Source: JAFEDN01 sp963795715 (GTDB lineage: Bacteria; Pseudomonadota; Gammaproteobacteria; Coxiellales; Coxiellaceae). From it: DNA of 64,000 nucleotides. The translations under genes and the position numbers were made by a program. The notes beneath the pieces were generated by a model. That model saw only the letters and a program-made list of their open reading frames with translations, was not told the DNA's origin and ran no database searches. The stretch is from assembly GCA_963795715.1 (NCBI GenBank), contig CAWCIY010000002.1, forward strand, positions 2,232,001-2,296,000, written 5' to 3'. This document shows positions 46,311 to 56,021 of the stretch, one piece after another; the first letter of the stretch is position 1, and every line of letters begins with the position of its first letter.

Positions 46311-46589
46311 ATGTCATTGTATAATAATTTTATAGGTATTGATATTGGCAAATTTCGTTTTGTAGTGGCTTTGCAAGGTGAAAAACAAACCCAAGAATAC
46401 GAGAATACCGCGGAAGCAATCCAGTTCGAACTTTGTAGAAATTCGACCAGAACACATCCCCTGAAGACATTGATAGGCACAATTTTATTAGCCAGTTTAT
46501 GCGGCATTGATAGCTTTAGCGGTTTTTATGATTTTACAGAATGTCATTATGAAGAACTTCAAGAGCATTTTGATTTTCCCCAATATTAA
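46311..46589 (+). pseudogene. Hybrid remnant: IS110 start joined to ISAs1-like piece
   Basis: The first 45 codons (MSLYNNFIGIDIGKFRFVVA) are the DEDD start of an IS110-family transposase. The reading then turns into LKTLIGTILLASLCGIDSFS followed by FYDFTECHYEELQEHFDF, which resembles the N-terminal region of ISAs1-type (H-repeat-associated) transposases. Both are fragments joined in one frame. No function is expected. Confidence 0.55.
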
Positions 46590-46669
46590 TGGTAAAATTA
46601 TAAGAAATAGTGGGGTACGGCGGATACCGGGAATACCGCGGAAGGGGAAATAATTTAAGGTAGGGGCGT

Positions 46670-49600
46670 ATGTTGAAAGAAGAGAAAAAAGAAGATTTAC
46701 TCGAGACAGTCAACCATCAAGCGATAATAGACTATCCCATCATCACCGATTTAAAGTGTAATTATCAAAAAATCCTGGGTTCGAGCGAGTCAAGTACAGT
46801 ATTTGAAGAAACATGGAACTCCCGGACAGTAGCCGTTAAGAAGACTAAAGATTCTAAGAACATTAAAAATGAAATAGAGGTGATGATGACGGTGTGCCCC
46901 AAATCGGGGAACTTGGTGCAATTATTGGGCGTTGTTCAGGAAGGGCCGTATTATTCTCTGGTGATGGAGTATGTGCCGGGAGGCAATTTGTGGGAGCTAT
47001 TGAGTAGCGAAAAGGAAATAAGCTGGATGCAGCGTTATCAGATTACATCAGATATCGTTCGTGGTTTGTATGATTTGCATTCGAATGAATGGAGGCACGG
47101 CGATGTCAAGAGTTTCAATGTACTAGTGTATGGTAATTATCGAGCGAAGTTGTGTGACTACGGGCTTTCAAGACAGTCAAAGACAAATTCAGGCGAGCTA
47201 GTAGGAACCGTGCCTTGGGTGGATCCGAGAGTATTTGATGGAGTTACCGATAAGGCATCGGATATTTATAGTTTTGGAGTGGTGTGTTGGGAAATAGCCG
47301 GTGGGCAATTTCCTGTTCTTCGTAATATTCTTCATTTGCATGGGTTTCCTGTTGTGCGAAAGCACTGCCTTCTGATTCTAAAAGACATACCAGTAAAATT
47401 TGCAAATTTGATAGAAGCTTGTTTGAATCCCTCGCCAGAACAGCGTCCGAATGCGGATAGATTAGTAAAATTGTTCCCCGTTTTTTTAGAGTCAAAAAAC
47501 GAATCCGATAAAAAAATAATAACCGGTGGACCCCTTCTTGAGGCTATTGAGAAAGATGAAATTTTCATCGTTCCAAATGAATTGGATGGCGAGAAATCCG
47601 CTCTCATCAGTATCATTTGGAATTTGGAAAAATACCTCGTTATCCTTCCAAAAAACCCGAATATTCGCTCAGAGGCTGATGCAGAACAACTTCGTAAATT
47701 ATTAATGGATCCTGAATTTCAGCATCCCCACGTTATCAAATTTTTCCCATCCATCGATTCGGTAACGAGCAGGAATATTATTCAAAAACTGACAGAGAAA
47801 GTGAGTGGGGAGTCTAAGGATTTTCAACCCAAACTGGCTTTAAATGAGTGGCATAAAAACTATGAAATGTTTAGCCAACAAGAGCAACTACCTGAGAAAA
47901 GCCTGGTCAATGAAGCTAAAGCAAAAAAACGTCATATGGAATCAATGAGTATTTGTGAATTCATTGCGAGTAACCGCCTTATTGAAACCATTCAAAACGA
48001 TGAAAAAAATTTACTCTCAGAGTTAAAAATCAGTGAACGGCATTTAGATCAATCACTGGCAATTTTCCGGCAAATTGCAGAATCTGTTTTACATATCAAT
48101 TCTATATTTGGCGCCCATGGCAATCTCAACGGAAATAATATTCTAGTGTCCAGCGGCAAATGCATTTTAATAGATACCGATTACGCAATTAAAGCGGATA
48201 AAGAAGGTTTGGCCAATCATTTTCATGAAAGAAACCGAGGCGCTGTGAGCTATTTAGCGCCTGAAGTAGCCCTTGCTGATTCTTCCACTAAGATAGTAGT
48301 TAATAAAATAGATACCTGGGGTTTAGCAGTGATATTGGTGCAATTATTAGCTCGAATAAAGACTTTGGAAATTTATATCTTTAATTTGTCCGCAAGCCTT
48401 CCGAAAAACAAAGACCCTCTGGAATTTCTGTGTTACAGCTTCAGGATCTGCATGAAAAGACAAAGGTCTGCTTTGGATCCAAGGGTGCTCGAAGCATTAT
48501 CTGAGTCATCCTTGGGAGAAACAATCGCAGTATTATTATTTGAATCTCTTCAAGTGGATCCTTTTCAACGTTTCAGTGTTGTCGAAATGATGCTGTATTT
48601 GGGTTACTCTCCAGAACAGAGAGATCAATTGATTATCAGAAATCTGTTGCTGGCCATGCGCTGCAACAATCTGAGTATGGTAATAGAATTTTGGAAATTT
48701 TTGCAAAATAAAAATGATCTTTTGATGTCTTTGGAAGGGAAATACTTTTTTGATATCCTTAATGCTCTTGAGCATTGTCAAGATGTTGAGATCATAGCTT
48801 ATACTACTACTGCCCTTATTTTTTCCGAAAAATTTTATGGTTTATTAATCAAAAAAAGTGATAATGGGCTTATGGATTGTCTTTACCAATTAGATTGCGC
48901 TGCTTATTACCTTGAGTGCACGCGATACTCAGCAGCATATCCCATTGAAGAGACCATGAGGGGATTTTTGAAAAAAATACAGCAGTCAAAAATAGGCTTA
49001 ACAGTTAAAAAAGAGATTTCTGAATATAAAAATAGCTCGTCATTGCTCAATTATCGTGGCGAAATGGGTAGAAGGTGTCGAGAAAAACGCGGTTTAGAGT
49101 TTGCTATAGCCGCCGGTAATGCTCTCTATTTGTCTGATGAAAGGCTTATTCAAATTATTGTGAAGGAAAACATTATAGATTACTTGAGATCTTCAACCAA
49201 GCATTCAGAATGTTTTAAAAAAATAATAACCCATGGAATTAAATTATTTTCAGGACCCATTAATTTTTTATGTTTTGTTCTAGAAAAAGAACCGGAACAA
49301 TTTAAATATTTATTGCCGCATATACCGAATCTATCGGATAGAGAAGTTCATCAGCTGAGTGATCAAAAAGAAACTCTTTTAAAACTTTCGATAAAAAACA
49401 AACAACCTACTTTATTTATTCTATTTATACTATGCGGCAAAGATTTTAAAAACAAATTTAATGAAGATAAAACCATTGAAAAGTGCTTTAAAGAAGTTTC
49501 TGCAGATTGTAAAACCAATGAAAATAATATTAAGCTCATTGGAAGGCTGATCGATTTACTGTGTTCTACCTCTAGCTCTTCATCTTCATTTTTTCTAAAA

Positions 49601-50800
49601 AAAATAACATCTACAGAAATTGAAGAAAATGAAATAGATATACTCCCTAAGAATTATACTTTATATAAGAGGATTTTAGCGAAATACTTACAAGATGTTT
49701 TACTCAGTGATCTGGGAAATAGTAAAGGGAATCCGTATGTTTTATCACCTGTTTCTGGTAATAAAGATTTATATCAAGCCAGTGAAATTCTGTTTATTGT
49801 ACTGCAAGCATTAATAAAATTAGAAGCACCTGATGAGCGTTTGACGGATAAAGAAGAATGTTTTAACTGCTTAAAATGGCTAGAATCTTTTACCTTGCAG
49901 TTTCCGGATAGCCCCTTTATTCAGAAAATAAATAAAATTTATCAAAATCATGTCAGCTTTGACACGGATGCAGTCCGTAGGGCAGAGGCTGAATCAGTTG
50001 CTAAAGAATTGCTGGAGCATATAAACAAAAGAGAAGTTGAGAAAGTTAAAACTATACTGAAAAAGGTTCAATGCTATTCTCCTAACCCTGTGCTGTTCAG
50101 AAACGAAGTAGATCAAATGACGCCTCAGGATCGCTTAGTAGAAGAAATTTTTACTAAACAAGCGAAGTGGTGTAACGATAAAGAGCTAAAGCAATTGCTA
50201 AAAACTTCTGTAGGACTTCAAGATTATAAAGATGTCTACCATCGATATAAGTTTGATCGCATAGAATGTGAGATACTCTATGCTCGGGTTAGAAGACGGT
50301 ATACAAAAATTTCTGCTCAACGTGGGTCTGCTGATGAATTCTTTCTTTATTTGCAACGCATGGAGATTATTTGCCCTTTAGAACGGATCACCCGATGTCG
50401 AGATTACAATCAAGGTTTTTATGCCATGATGAAGGAATGTGAATTCAAAAAAGTTAAATCATTCATTGATAATGGTATGAAAAATTGGAAAGAATTTGGT
50501 CAAAATTTCATGAATTCTTTTAATGAGCATTTCGAAATTAAAACACTGCTTTCGAAGTACCCTTTGCAAGAAAAAGAAAAAGAGTTAAAAGAATGGGTGA
50601 CTCAAATGCGAGATTGTGTCTATGACGTTGTAGCGATGTCGACGAAGTTATATGTTTTTAACGATTTTAAATACTACGCGAAGTTGATTCCTATTCCACA
50701 AGAACTACATGAGATGAAAGCACATTTGCGGTCTTTTACTTATTGCCGACCAGGTATAGACATTCCTTTGCTCGGTGCTGGACAGATTTTCTTAGCATGA
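46670..50800 (+). CDS. Large protein with two kinase-like domains
   Basis: The gene encodes 1376 residues, ATG preceded by AAGGTAGGGG. Kinase domain 1 (about 31-270) has VAVKK with Lys 57, the catalytic loop RHGDVKSFN with Asp 145 and Asn 150, DYG instead of DFG at 163-165, and GTVPWVDPRVF in place of APE; the glycine loop is weak (LGSSESSTVF). HGD instead of HRD is unusual, but the key residues remain, so activity is possible. Domain 2 (about 440-620) reads GAHGNLNGNNILV and LIDTDYAI and lacks the catalytic aspartate, so it is a pseudokinase. The remaining 750 residues are helical and unrecognised. It lies near the STAND gene, which also pairs a live kinase with a dead one. A secreted effector role is inferred. 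Confidence 0.8.
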   Translation: MLKEEKKEDLLETVNHQAIIDYPIITDLKCNYQKILGSSESSTVFEETWNSRTVAVKKTKDSKNIKNEIEVMMTVCPKSGNLVQLLGVVQEGPYYSLVMEYVPGGNLWELLSSEKEISWMQRYQITSDIVRGLYDLHSNEWRHGDVKSFNVLVYGNYRAKLCDYGLSRQSKTNSGELVGTVPWVDPRVFDGVTDKASDIYSFGVVCWEIAGGQFPVLRNILHLHGFPVVRKHCLLILKDIPVKFANLIEACLNPSPEQRPNADRLVKLFPVFLESKNESDKKIITGGPLLEAIEKDEIFIVPNELDGEKSALISIIWNLEKYLVILPKNPNIRSEADAEQLRKLLMDPEFQHPHVIKFFPSIDSVTSRNIIQKLTEKVSGESKDFQPKLALNEWHKNYEMFSQQEQLPEKSLVNEAKAKKRHMESMSICEFIASNRLIETIQNDEKNLLSELKISERHLDQSLAIFRQIAESVLHINSIFGAHGNLNGNNILVSSGKCILIDTDYAIKADKEGLANHFHERNRGAVSYLAPEVALADSSTKIVVNKIDTWGLAVILVQLLARIKTLEIYIFNLSASLPKNKDPLEFLCYSFRICMKRQRSALDPRVLEALSESSLGETIAVLLFESLQVDPFQRFSVVEMMLYLGYSPEQRDQLIIRNLLLAMRCNNLSMVIEFWKFLQNKNDLLMSLEGKYFFDILNALEHCQDVEIIAYTTTALIFSEKFYGLLIKKSDNGLMDCLYQLDCAAYYLECTRYSAAYPIEETMRGFLKKIQQSKIGLTVKKEISEYKNSSSLLNYRGEMGRRCREKRGLEFAIAAGNALYLSDERLIQIIVKENIIDYLRSSTKHSECFKKIITHGIKLFSGPINFLCFVLEKEPEQFKYLLPHIPNLSDREVHQLSDQKETLLKLSIKNKQPTLFILFILCGKDFKNKFNEDKTIEKCFKEVSADCKTNENNIKLIGRLIDLLCSTSSSSSSFFLKKITSTEIEENEIDILPKNYTLYKRILAKYLQDVLLSDLGNSKGNPYVLSPVSGNKDLYQASEILFIVLQALIKLEAPDERLTDKEECFNCLKWLESFTLQFPDSPFIQKINKIYQNHVSFDTDAVRRAEAESVAKELLEHINKREVEKVKTILKKVQCYSPNPVLFRNEVDQMTPQDRLVEEIFTKQAKWCNDKELKQLLKTSVGLQDYKDVYHRYKFDRIECEILYARVRRRYTKISAQRGSADEFFLYLQRMEIICPLERITRCRDYNQGFYAMMKECEFKKVKSFIDNGMKNWKEFGQNFMNSFNEHFEIKTLLSKYPLQEKEKELKEWVTQMRDCVYDVVAMSTKLYVFNDFKYYAKLIPIPQELHEMKAHLRSFTYCRPGIDIPLLGAGQIFLA

Positions 50801-50862
50801 GCCCTGGATAGCACTCTGGGTACATAGACTGATCGGAATAATTGCGCTAGTATCGTTTGTTC

Positions 50863-51585
50863 ATGAATATTCTAATTTACGACAATGATTACGAGAGCAC
50901 CGGGCCGATCAGTATAAGAGAACTTCATAACAGTTTATTGGCGGTAGTGAACCCTCGATATTCCATCGAACATGTTTCTTGCGATCATCTCAATAATGAT
51001 CACTGGGAGGCTTCTACCGCCTTGTTGGTGATACCGGGTGGACGAGCCAGACCCCATTATCAAAATTTGGCGGCTGGAGGTAATCAAAAAATTGTTGAAT
51101 ATGTTCGTTCTGGCGGTAAATATTTGGGATTATGTGCGGGCGCTTATTACGGTGCTGCTCAAACCATTTTTGAGCGCGGAGGAGATTTAGCGATTAATGA
51201 CTCCGGACCACTCAATTTTTATCCTGGCATCGCTGAAGGGCCTGCATATGGTTTGGGAAAATTTAAATATAAAGACGAATCAGGCGCTCAGTTGGCCACA
51301 ATCTGTTTTGAAACCGTTGGAAAAATTTCCAATATTTTAAAAATATATTTTAATGGTGGCTGTTTTTTTCATAGTCATCACAATAAGCAAAATATAGAGA
51401 TTTTAGCAAGATATCATGACATTCAAGATCAACCTGCAGCTATTGTAGAATGCGCGGTCGGAGCTGGTAAGGCAATTCTATCTGGAGTCCATATTGAATA
51501 TAGTCATCGCGATATCGAGGAAGATTTACGTCTTGGTTTTTTTGCCAGTGTGCTAAAAAGATTAGATCCTGCGAGCTGTTTATAA
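50863..51585 (+). CDS. BPL_N/glutamine-amidotransferase-like protein
   Basis: The gene encodes 240 residues. It has the class I amidotransferase-like fold of the biotin-protein-ligase N-terminal (BPL_N) family: LVIPGGRARPHY, then GGKYLGLCAGAYYGA with the nucleophile-position cysteine at 91, and GKAILSGVHIEY near the end. The family's substrate is not known. The ATG at 50863 is preferred to an upstream TTG; the ribosome site is weak. It follows the two-kinase gene by 62 bases in the same direction and converges with the flavoprotein gene, overlapping its end by a few bases (51580-51585). Confidence 0.8.
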   Translation: MNILIYDNDYESTGPISIRELHNSLLAVVNPRYSIEHVSCDHLNNDHWEASTALLVIPGGRARPHYQNLAAGGNQKIVEYVRSGGKYLGLCAGAYYGAAQTIFERGGDLAINDSGPLNFYPGIAEGPAYGLGKFKYKDESGAQLATICFETVGKISNILKIYFNGGCFFHSHHNKQNIEILARYHDIQDQPAAIVECAVGAGKAILSGVHIEYSHRDIEEDLRLGFFASVLKRLDPASCL

Positions 51586-52224
51586 TTTTATCTTTGGCAA
51601 ACCAGGTAAATCTGCGTTAATTTGAACCGGGGTTTGTTGCGGTGAAAGATATTTTTGAATTATTGGAATTACTCCGGCCCAAACTGGGTGTTCCATATCT
51701 TCTAGATAATCAGTGACATCACCTTGCCGGGTCTTTAAAACCGCTTCGTTAATAGCTAATTCTAAAACCTGGGTGCTGTTAAGTTCTTTCTCAGTGGGTT
51801 GGCGCAAATACTGCCACCGTCCCGGTAGCCAATTTTCAAACATTTTTTCAAAAAGATGTTTTTTTCGATCGTTGCTAACCTCTTTAAATTGGCCATAAAT
51901 ACAAACCGAGCGATAATTCATCGAATGGGCCATTGCTGAACGAGCCAATACAATACCGTCTAATATAGTGATGGAGACGCAAACCTCGATTCCTGTCAGC
52001 AAATTTTTTAACAATCGGCTACCGTGGGAACCATGAATGTACAGATGATTGTTAACTCGCCATATTAAAGTAGGGATGGCGTGCACTTGATTGCTCTCCG
52101 TAAACGCGATGACTCCTAAAAAAGAATGGTCAATAACCTCATCAATTTTTTGGCGATCGTAATGAGAGCGTTCAGGTTTTCTACGAACACGAGTGCGAGA
52201 TGTTATGGTTAATTGATCGCTCAT
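51580..52224 (-). CDS. Pyridoxamine 5'-phosphate oxidase-like FMN-binding protein
   Basis: The gene encodes 214 residues, ATG after GGAGA. The split-barrel FMN-binding fold of the PNPOx/NimA-like families is suggested by HSFLGVIAFTESNQVHAIPT, LYIHGSHGSRLLKNL and NYRSVCIYGQF. Members bind FMN and reduce or oxidise small molecules. It is divergent from the MocR regulator at 52312, with 87 bases between. This arrangement usually means the regulator senses pyridoxal phosphate and controls this gene. Confidence 0.85.
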   Translation of the reverse strand: MSDQLTITSRTRVRRKPERSHYDRQKIDEVIDHSFLGVIAFTESNQVHAIPTLIWRVNNHLYIHGSHGSRLLKNLLTGIEVCVSITILDGIVLARSAMAHSMNYRSVCIYGQFKEVSNDRKKHLFEKMFENWLPGRWQYLRQPTEKELNSTQVLELAINEAVLKTRQGDVTDYLEDMEHPVWAGVIPIIQKYLSPQQTPVQINADLPGLPKIKL

Positions 52225-52255
52225 TGTTATTCTCCATGATTAAAGTGGTGTAATT

Positions 52256-52272
52256 ATATGGTAAAATATGGT
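52256..52272. promoter_or_regulatory. Probable MocR operator between divergent genes
   Basis: ATATGGT occurs twice in direct orientation (52256-52262 and 52266-52272), ten bases apart, so on the same face of the helix. MocR/PdxR regulators bind direct repeats in such divergent promoters. It lies 40 bases before the regulator start and 32 before the flavoprotein start. Confidence 0.45.
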
Positions 52273-52311
52273 TATTCAATAGGTCCAGTTTAACTCAACC
52301 GAGAGTACCAG

Positions 52312-53724
52312 ATGCTACCCCGTTATCAGCAATTATATGAATCACTGCGCCAGCAAATCTTGGCAGGCTCGCTGGCGCCTGGAACTCGTTTGCCTTCCTC
52401 TCGGGTACTGGCTAAACAATTAAAAATCTCGAGAAATACAGCAATTTCTGCCCTTGAACAGCTGTGCTCAGAAGGATATGCCGCTGCCAAAAAGAATTCT
52501 GGAATCTACGTCTTACCCACTCTTCCCACCAATTGGGATCAATCATTGCATTCACAAATTACTCAGCCGTTACCGTTATCGCGACGTGGTCAACAACTTT
52601 TTGATGATTCTCGCATGAATATTCGTAGTGGCGCTTTTGCTACGGGCATTCCCAACCTTAAACAATTTCCTTTTAGTTTATGGAACCGCTATATTTCTCG
52701 ATATGCTCGCAATCCTCGCTTGAATTGGCAGGGCTATACCCAACAAGGGGGTTTATTAGCACTACGTAAAATCATTGCTGAAAGTTTACGAATAACTCGT
52801 GGAATCCAATGTTCTCCGCAACAAGTATTGATCACTCGTGGGACTCAATTTAGTTTGAGTATTACTGCAAATTTATTAACAGACCTCGAAGACAGAATTT
52901 GGTTAGAGAATCCAGGTTATCCAGGTGCTAGAGCGGTATTTTCCGTAGCAGGTTTGAAAATTGTTGGTCAAACTGTGGATGCGGAGGGCTTGTCTCCACA
53001 GAAAAAAGCCTGGAATAAACCACCCAAGCTTATTTATGTGACTCCTTCTCACCAATACCCTTTGGGTGTGGTAATGAGTGCCGCTCGGCGCCGCCAACTG
53101 TTGGCTCAAGCTGCCTTACATAAATCTTGGTTGCTGGAAGATGATTACGATAGTGAATTCCGCTATGCTGGAGCTCCTTTAGCTGCTTTGCAGGCATTGT
53201 CACCGAATCAAGTGATTTATCTCGGTACATTTAGTAAAACATTATTTCCTGCGCTACAAATCGGTTATATGGTATTACCCGAACATTTAGTGGAACCATT
53301 TCGAACTTATCAAGCACGTCATCATCGTGAACCTGCTTATGTGGTGCAAAATGCGCTACATGATTTTATTTGTGATGGTCATTACAGTGCGCATCTTCGT
53401 AAAATGCGGCAAATATATCACTATCGAAAAAAATTATTAATTTCACTCGGCCAAGAATATTTAGGCACTGATTTTCAATTTAATGTTTCAGATACCGGTT
53501 TGCATTTAACTATTTTGCTTCCGTCTGATATAAACGATTTGATCATAGAAGCAGAGGCATCTCGAGCAGGCGTAGTCGTCAATGCCTTAAGTCATTATTG
53601 TTTACCTGGCACTCCCAAATCTCAAAAACAGAGCGGTTTAGTCCTTGGTTTTGGTGATGTTTCGGAAAATAATCTGCAACGGGCTGGGAAGATCTTAATG
53701 TCGATATTGCGAAAAAAATTTTGA
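52312..53724 (+). CDS. MocR/PdxR-type regulator with aminotransferase-like domain
   Basis: The gene encodes 470 residues. Residues 1-70 are a GntR winged helix (YESLRQQILAGSLAPGTRLP, SSRVLAKQLKISRNTAISAL). Residues about 110-470 are a fold-type I aminotransferase domain with the PLP lysine at 309 in LGTFSKTLFPALQIGYM and the DDYDSEFRY motif. Such proteins bind pyridoxal phosphate and act as transcription regulators, often of vitamin B6 or amine metabolism genes; here the divergent PNPOx-like gene is the likely target. It appears intact and of normal length. This stretch is among the few metabolic-looking ones in the window. Confidence 0.9.
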   Translation: MLPRYQQLYESLRQQILAGSLAPGTRLPSSRVLAKQLKISRNTAISALEQLCSEGYAAAKKNSGIYVLPTLPTNWDQSLHSQITQPLPLSRRGQQLFDDSRMNIRSGAFATGIPNLKQFPFSLWNRYISRYARNPRLNWQGYTQQGGLLALRKIIAESLRITRGIQCSPQQVLITRGTQFSLSITANLLTDLEDRIWLENPGYPGARAVFSVAGLKIVGQTVDAEGLSPQKKAWNKPPKLIYVTPSHQYPLGVVMSAARRRQLLAQAALHKSWLLEDDYDSEFRYAGAPLAALQALSPNQVIYLGTFSKTLFPALQIGYMVLPEHLVEPFRTYQARHHREPAYVVQNALHDFICDGHYSAHLRKMRQIYHYRKKLLISLGQEYLGTDFQFNVSDTGLHLTILLPSDINDLIIEAEASRAGVVVNALSHYCLPGTPKSQKQSGLVLGFGDVSENNLQRAGKILMSILRKKF

Positions 53725-53738
53725 TCCCACATTCCAGG

Positions 53739-53756
53739 GCATAGGCGTCAAGTTAA
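53739..53756. mobile_element. Solitary IS4-type end
   Basis: GCATAGGCGTCAAGTTAA here is identical to both ends of the IS4 element at 16853-20677. No transposase and no second end are nearby, so it marks the scar of a deleted or rearranged copy, or a rearrangement between copies. Confidence 0.75.
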
Positions 53757-54226
53757 GCGGTTAAACGCAAAAAAGCATAGTCATTGCGAGCGCGAGCGAA
53801 GCAATCCAGTAAGTGAGTAAAAAACTATCATTGTTCTATGATCACTGGAAAGTTATTATTGTAAACAACCCCAAGCAATCACGCCCCAGAAAGTAGCTGC
53901 CACTTTCGTGCTAATATCAATATGCCAATAATCAAAGTGCCCCCAGCCGTAGTGGCGAAGGTAATAAGAGTTGTAGGATCCTTGGCAGAAAAATTCAACA
54001 TAATGACATTAATATAACCGAAATTAACCAAGAAATAACCCTGAAGTTAAATTTTCGGGGTTAATTGAACCTGCGCATTGGCTCAGATTAAAATCTAACC
54101 GGAAAGCGTGGTAATCGCCACAAGTTGCATAATGCGTTTTTCTTGAAATCAATTCAAACTAAGAGCAAAGTATAACCATGATTTACGAAGGCAGTTGTTG
54201 TACCCCTATTTATAAGAGATTTCATA
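53757..54226. other. Intergenic region with palindromic repeat and possible small membrane frame
   Basis: It holds the repeat at 53780-53809 and, on the minus strand at 53879-54001, a 40-codon frame (MLNFSAKDPTTLITFATTAG, then TLIIGILILARKW) with a membrane-helix-like core but no ribosome site. That frame could be a small membrane protein or a gene remnant. I see nothing else that I would stand behind. Confidence 0.4.
53780..53809. repeat. Palindromic intergenic repeat (CATTGCGAGC...GAAGCAATCCAG type)
   Basis: This short GC-rich palindrome, with ATTGCGAGC at one end and GCGAAGCAAT at the other, is of a type seen dispersed between genes in Rickettsia, Legionella relatives and other proteobacteria. 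A weaker relative may lie near 46165-46190 (GAGCGATCGTGAAGCAATGG). It stands out against the AT-rich surroundings. Confidence 0.55.
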
Positions 54227-55354
54227 ATGGATATCAAAGATTTATCTAAAGTATTAGAGGGCATTCATACCCAACTATTGCAACATGCCAGTCGGGCAAT
54301 TAATCTCTCCTTGACCCTGAGAAATTGGCTTTTTGGATATTTTATCCAAGAATATGAACAAAACGGAAGCGATCGTGCCAAATATGGTGAAAGGGTTATA
54401 CATAATTTGGCTGAAGTACTCGAAAAAGCCCATGTTCCCGCCGCCTCGGTGCGCCACCTCAGATTATGTCGGCAATTTTATCAATCCTACCCTCAAATTC
54501 AGCAAACAGTGTTTGCCAAATTAGAAAAAATATATAAAAACAACCACTTAAAGAGTGTTATGCCAATTCGGCAAACAGCGTTTGCCGAATTGAATGATAA
54601 CCAAACACCTAGCCTCCCTCCAGAAAAACTGGTTAATACGCTTTCGTACAGTCATTTTTTGGAGTTAATGAAAATAGAAAAATCCTTAAAACGGAGTTTC
54701 TACGAATTGGAATGTGTTTCAGGCCACTGGGCTGTCAGAGAATTAAAGCGACAGATTGCCAGCCTTTATTATGAACGCTCGGGTTTATCAAAAGATAAAA
54801 ATAAACTGGCTTCTCTGATAAAAGCAGGCACTCAAGCCAATCACCCGAAAGATATTATCCGCGACCCATACGTTTTTGAGTTTTTAGAATTAAAATCACA
54901 GGAAATTGTTTTAGAATCCAATCTTGCTAATGCACTACTCGACAAATTACAAAAATTTCTCATTGAGCTTGGTAAAGGATTTTGTTTTGAAGCCAGAAAT
55001 AAAAAAATTTTAATCGGTGATGAATATTTTTTTATTGATCTCGTCTTTTATCATCGCATCTTGAAGTGTAGCGTGCTCGTAGAACTCAAGACGTCTGCAT
55101 TTAATCATCATTATTTAGGTCAGTTAAATACCTATGTTAACTATTACAAAAAGCACGAAATGCATGCACAAGATAATCCACCCATTGGAATTCTATTATG
55201 CACTGAAAAAAATCACGCTCTTGTTGAGTACGCATTAGGTGACACCAATAATCAAATATTTGTTTCTCGATACAAACTGGAATTACCCAGTGAAGAAGAT
55301 ATGAAAATTTTTCTTGAGCAGTCTCTAAAAGAACAAGCTGAATTTTCCGAATGA
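54227..55354 (+). CDS. YhcG/DUF1016-family PD-(D/E)XK nuclease
   Basis: The gene encodes 375 residues. The N-terminal DUF1016 domain (about 10-180) has LTLRNWLFGYFIQEYEQNG and YGERVIHNLAEVLE. The C-terminal PD-(D/E)XK domain (about 205-355) has the catalytic aspartate in DEYFFIDLVFYH near residue 271 and VELKTS (E and K) near 285-289. Family members accompany restriction-modification and defence loci or act on branched DNA. A short internal duplication (QQTVFAKL and RQTAFAEL, about residues 95-120) lengthens the linker. It stands alone here, with no methylase beside it. Confidence 0.9.
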   Translation: MDIKDLSKVLEGIHTQLLQHASRAINLSLTLRNWLFGYFIQEYEQNGSDRAKYGERVIHNLAEVLEKAHVPAASVRHLRLCRQFYQSYPQIQQTVFAKLEKIYKNNHLKSVMPIRQTAFAELNDNQTPSLPPEKLVNTLSYSHFLELMKIEKSLKRSFYELECVSGHWAVRELKRQIASLYYERSGLSKDKNKLASLIKAGTQANHPKDIIRDPYVFEFLELKSQEIVLESNLANALLDKLQKFLIELGKGFCFEARNKKILIGDEYFFIDLVFYHRILKCSVLVELKTSAFNHHYLGQLNTYVNYYKKHEMHAQDNPPIGILLCTEKNHALVEYALGDTNNQIFVSRYKLELPSEEDMKIFLEQSLKEQAEFSE

Positions 55355-55522
55355 TAAATTTATTGCCTGTACATTAAGCGCTAATCGCAAATTAATCATC
55401 AGCGGCAACAAGCTTAAAAGATCAAAGAAGTAGCAGCCATTGGCTATTCTTTCATAGATTTCAAATTTGTATTAGATTTTATTTTTATTGAATTTCTGAC
55501 CTTGAAACAAATTCAAATTATT

Positions 55523-55906
55523 TTAAAGATATTTCAAAGTATCAATCGGAATGATTCCATGATTTTCAGTTTCTTGAGCACTAGCCATCGTTTCCGCTCC
55601 AGTAGCTGCAACTCCTATTACCTGATTAAAAGAGTTAATAGCTGGCCCTCCACTACATCCCGCAATAATTGAAGCGTTTGTTAATATTCTTCTAATGCCA
55701 GAAACTGGTCTAAATCCTATTACTAAACCAGGAGTAACAATACCAGTATCGCCGAACTTATAGTTGGGATAACCTGCCACGACGATATGCTCCATTAAAT
55801 TTAAATTGTCAGCCGATCCTATTGGCAATCCCAGTCCACTTACATCTTTTATTTCAATACGCGCCAAATCAATATCTTTATTTTGGGACAAGATAGAAAA
55901 GGTCAC
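55523..55906 (-). pseudogene. Trypsin-like (S1) serine protease fragment
   Basis: The frame encodes 127 residues: catalytic aspartate region NKDIDLARIEI (Asp 13), VVAGYPNYKFGDTG, and the nucleophile serine in AGCSGGPAI (Ser 85). The first part with the catalytic histidine (TAAHC-like) is absent. The frame opens with GTG inside an overlapping 47-codon frame (55878-56021, MNNTINFDLKLPSLEMIGFQ), which does not supply it. Probably a decayed DegP-like or trypsin-like protease. Activity is unlikely. Confidence 0.65.
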
Positions 55907-56021
55907 TCAAGTCATTAAAATTATAAACTTCAATTAAATGATTTATTGTCTTCGTGATCTGAAAACCGATCATCTCTAACGAAGGTAATTTTAAATCAAA
56001 ATTTATGGTATTATTCATCAT

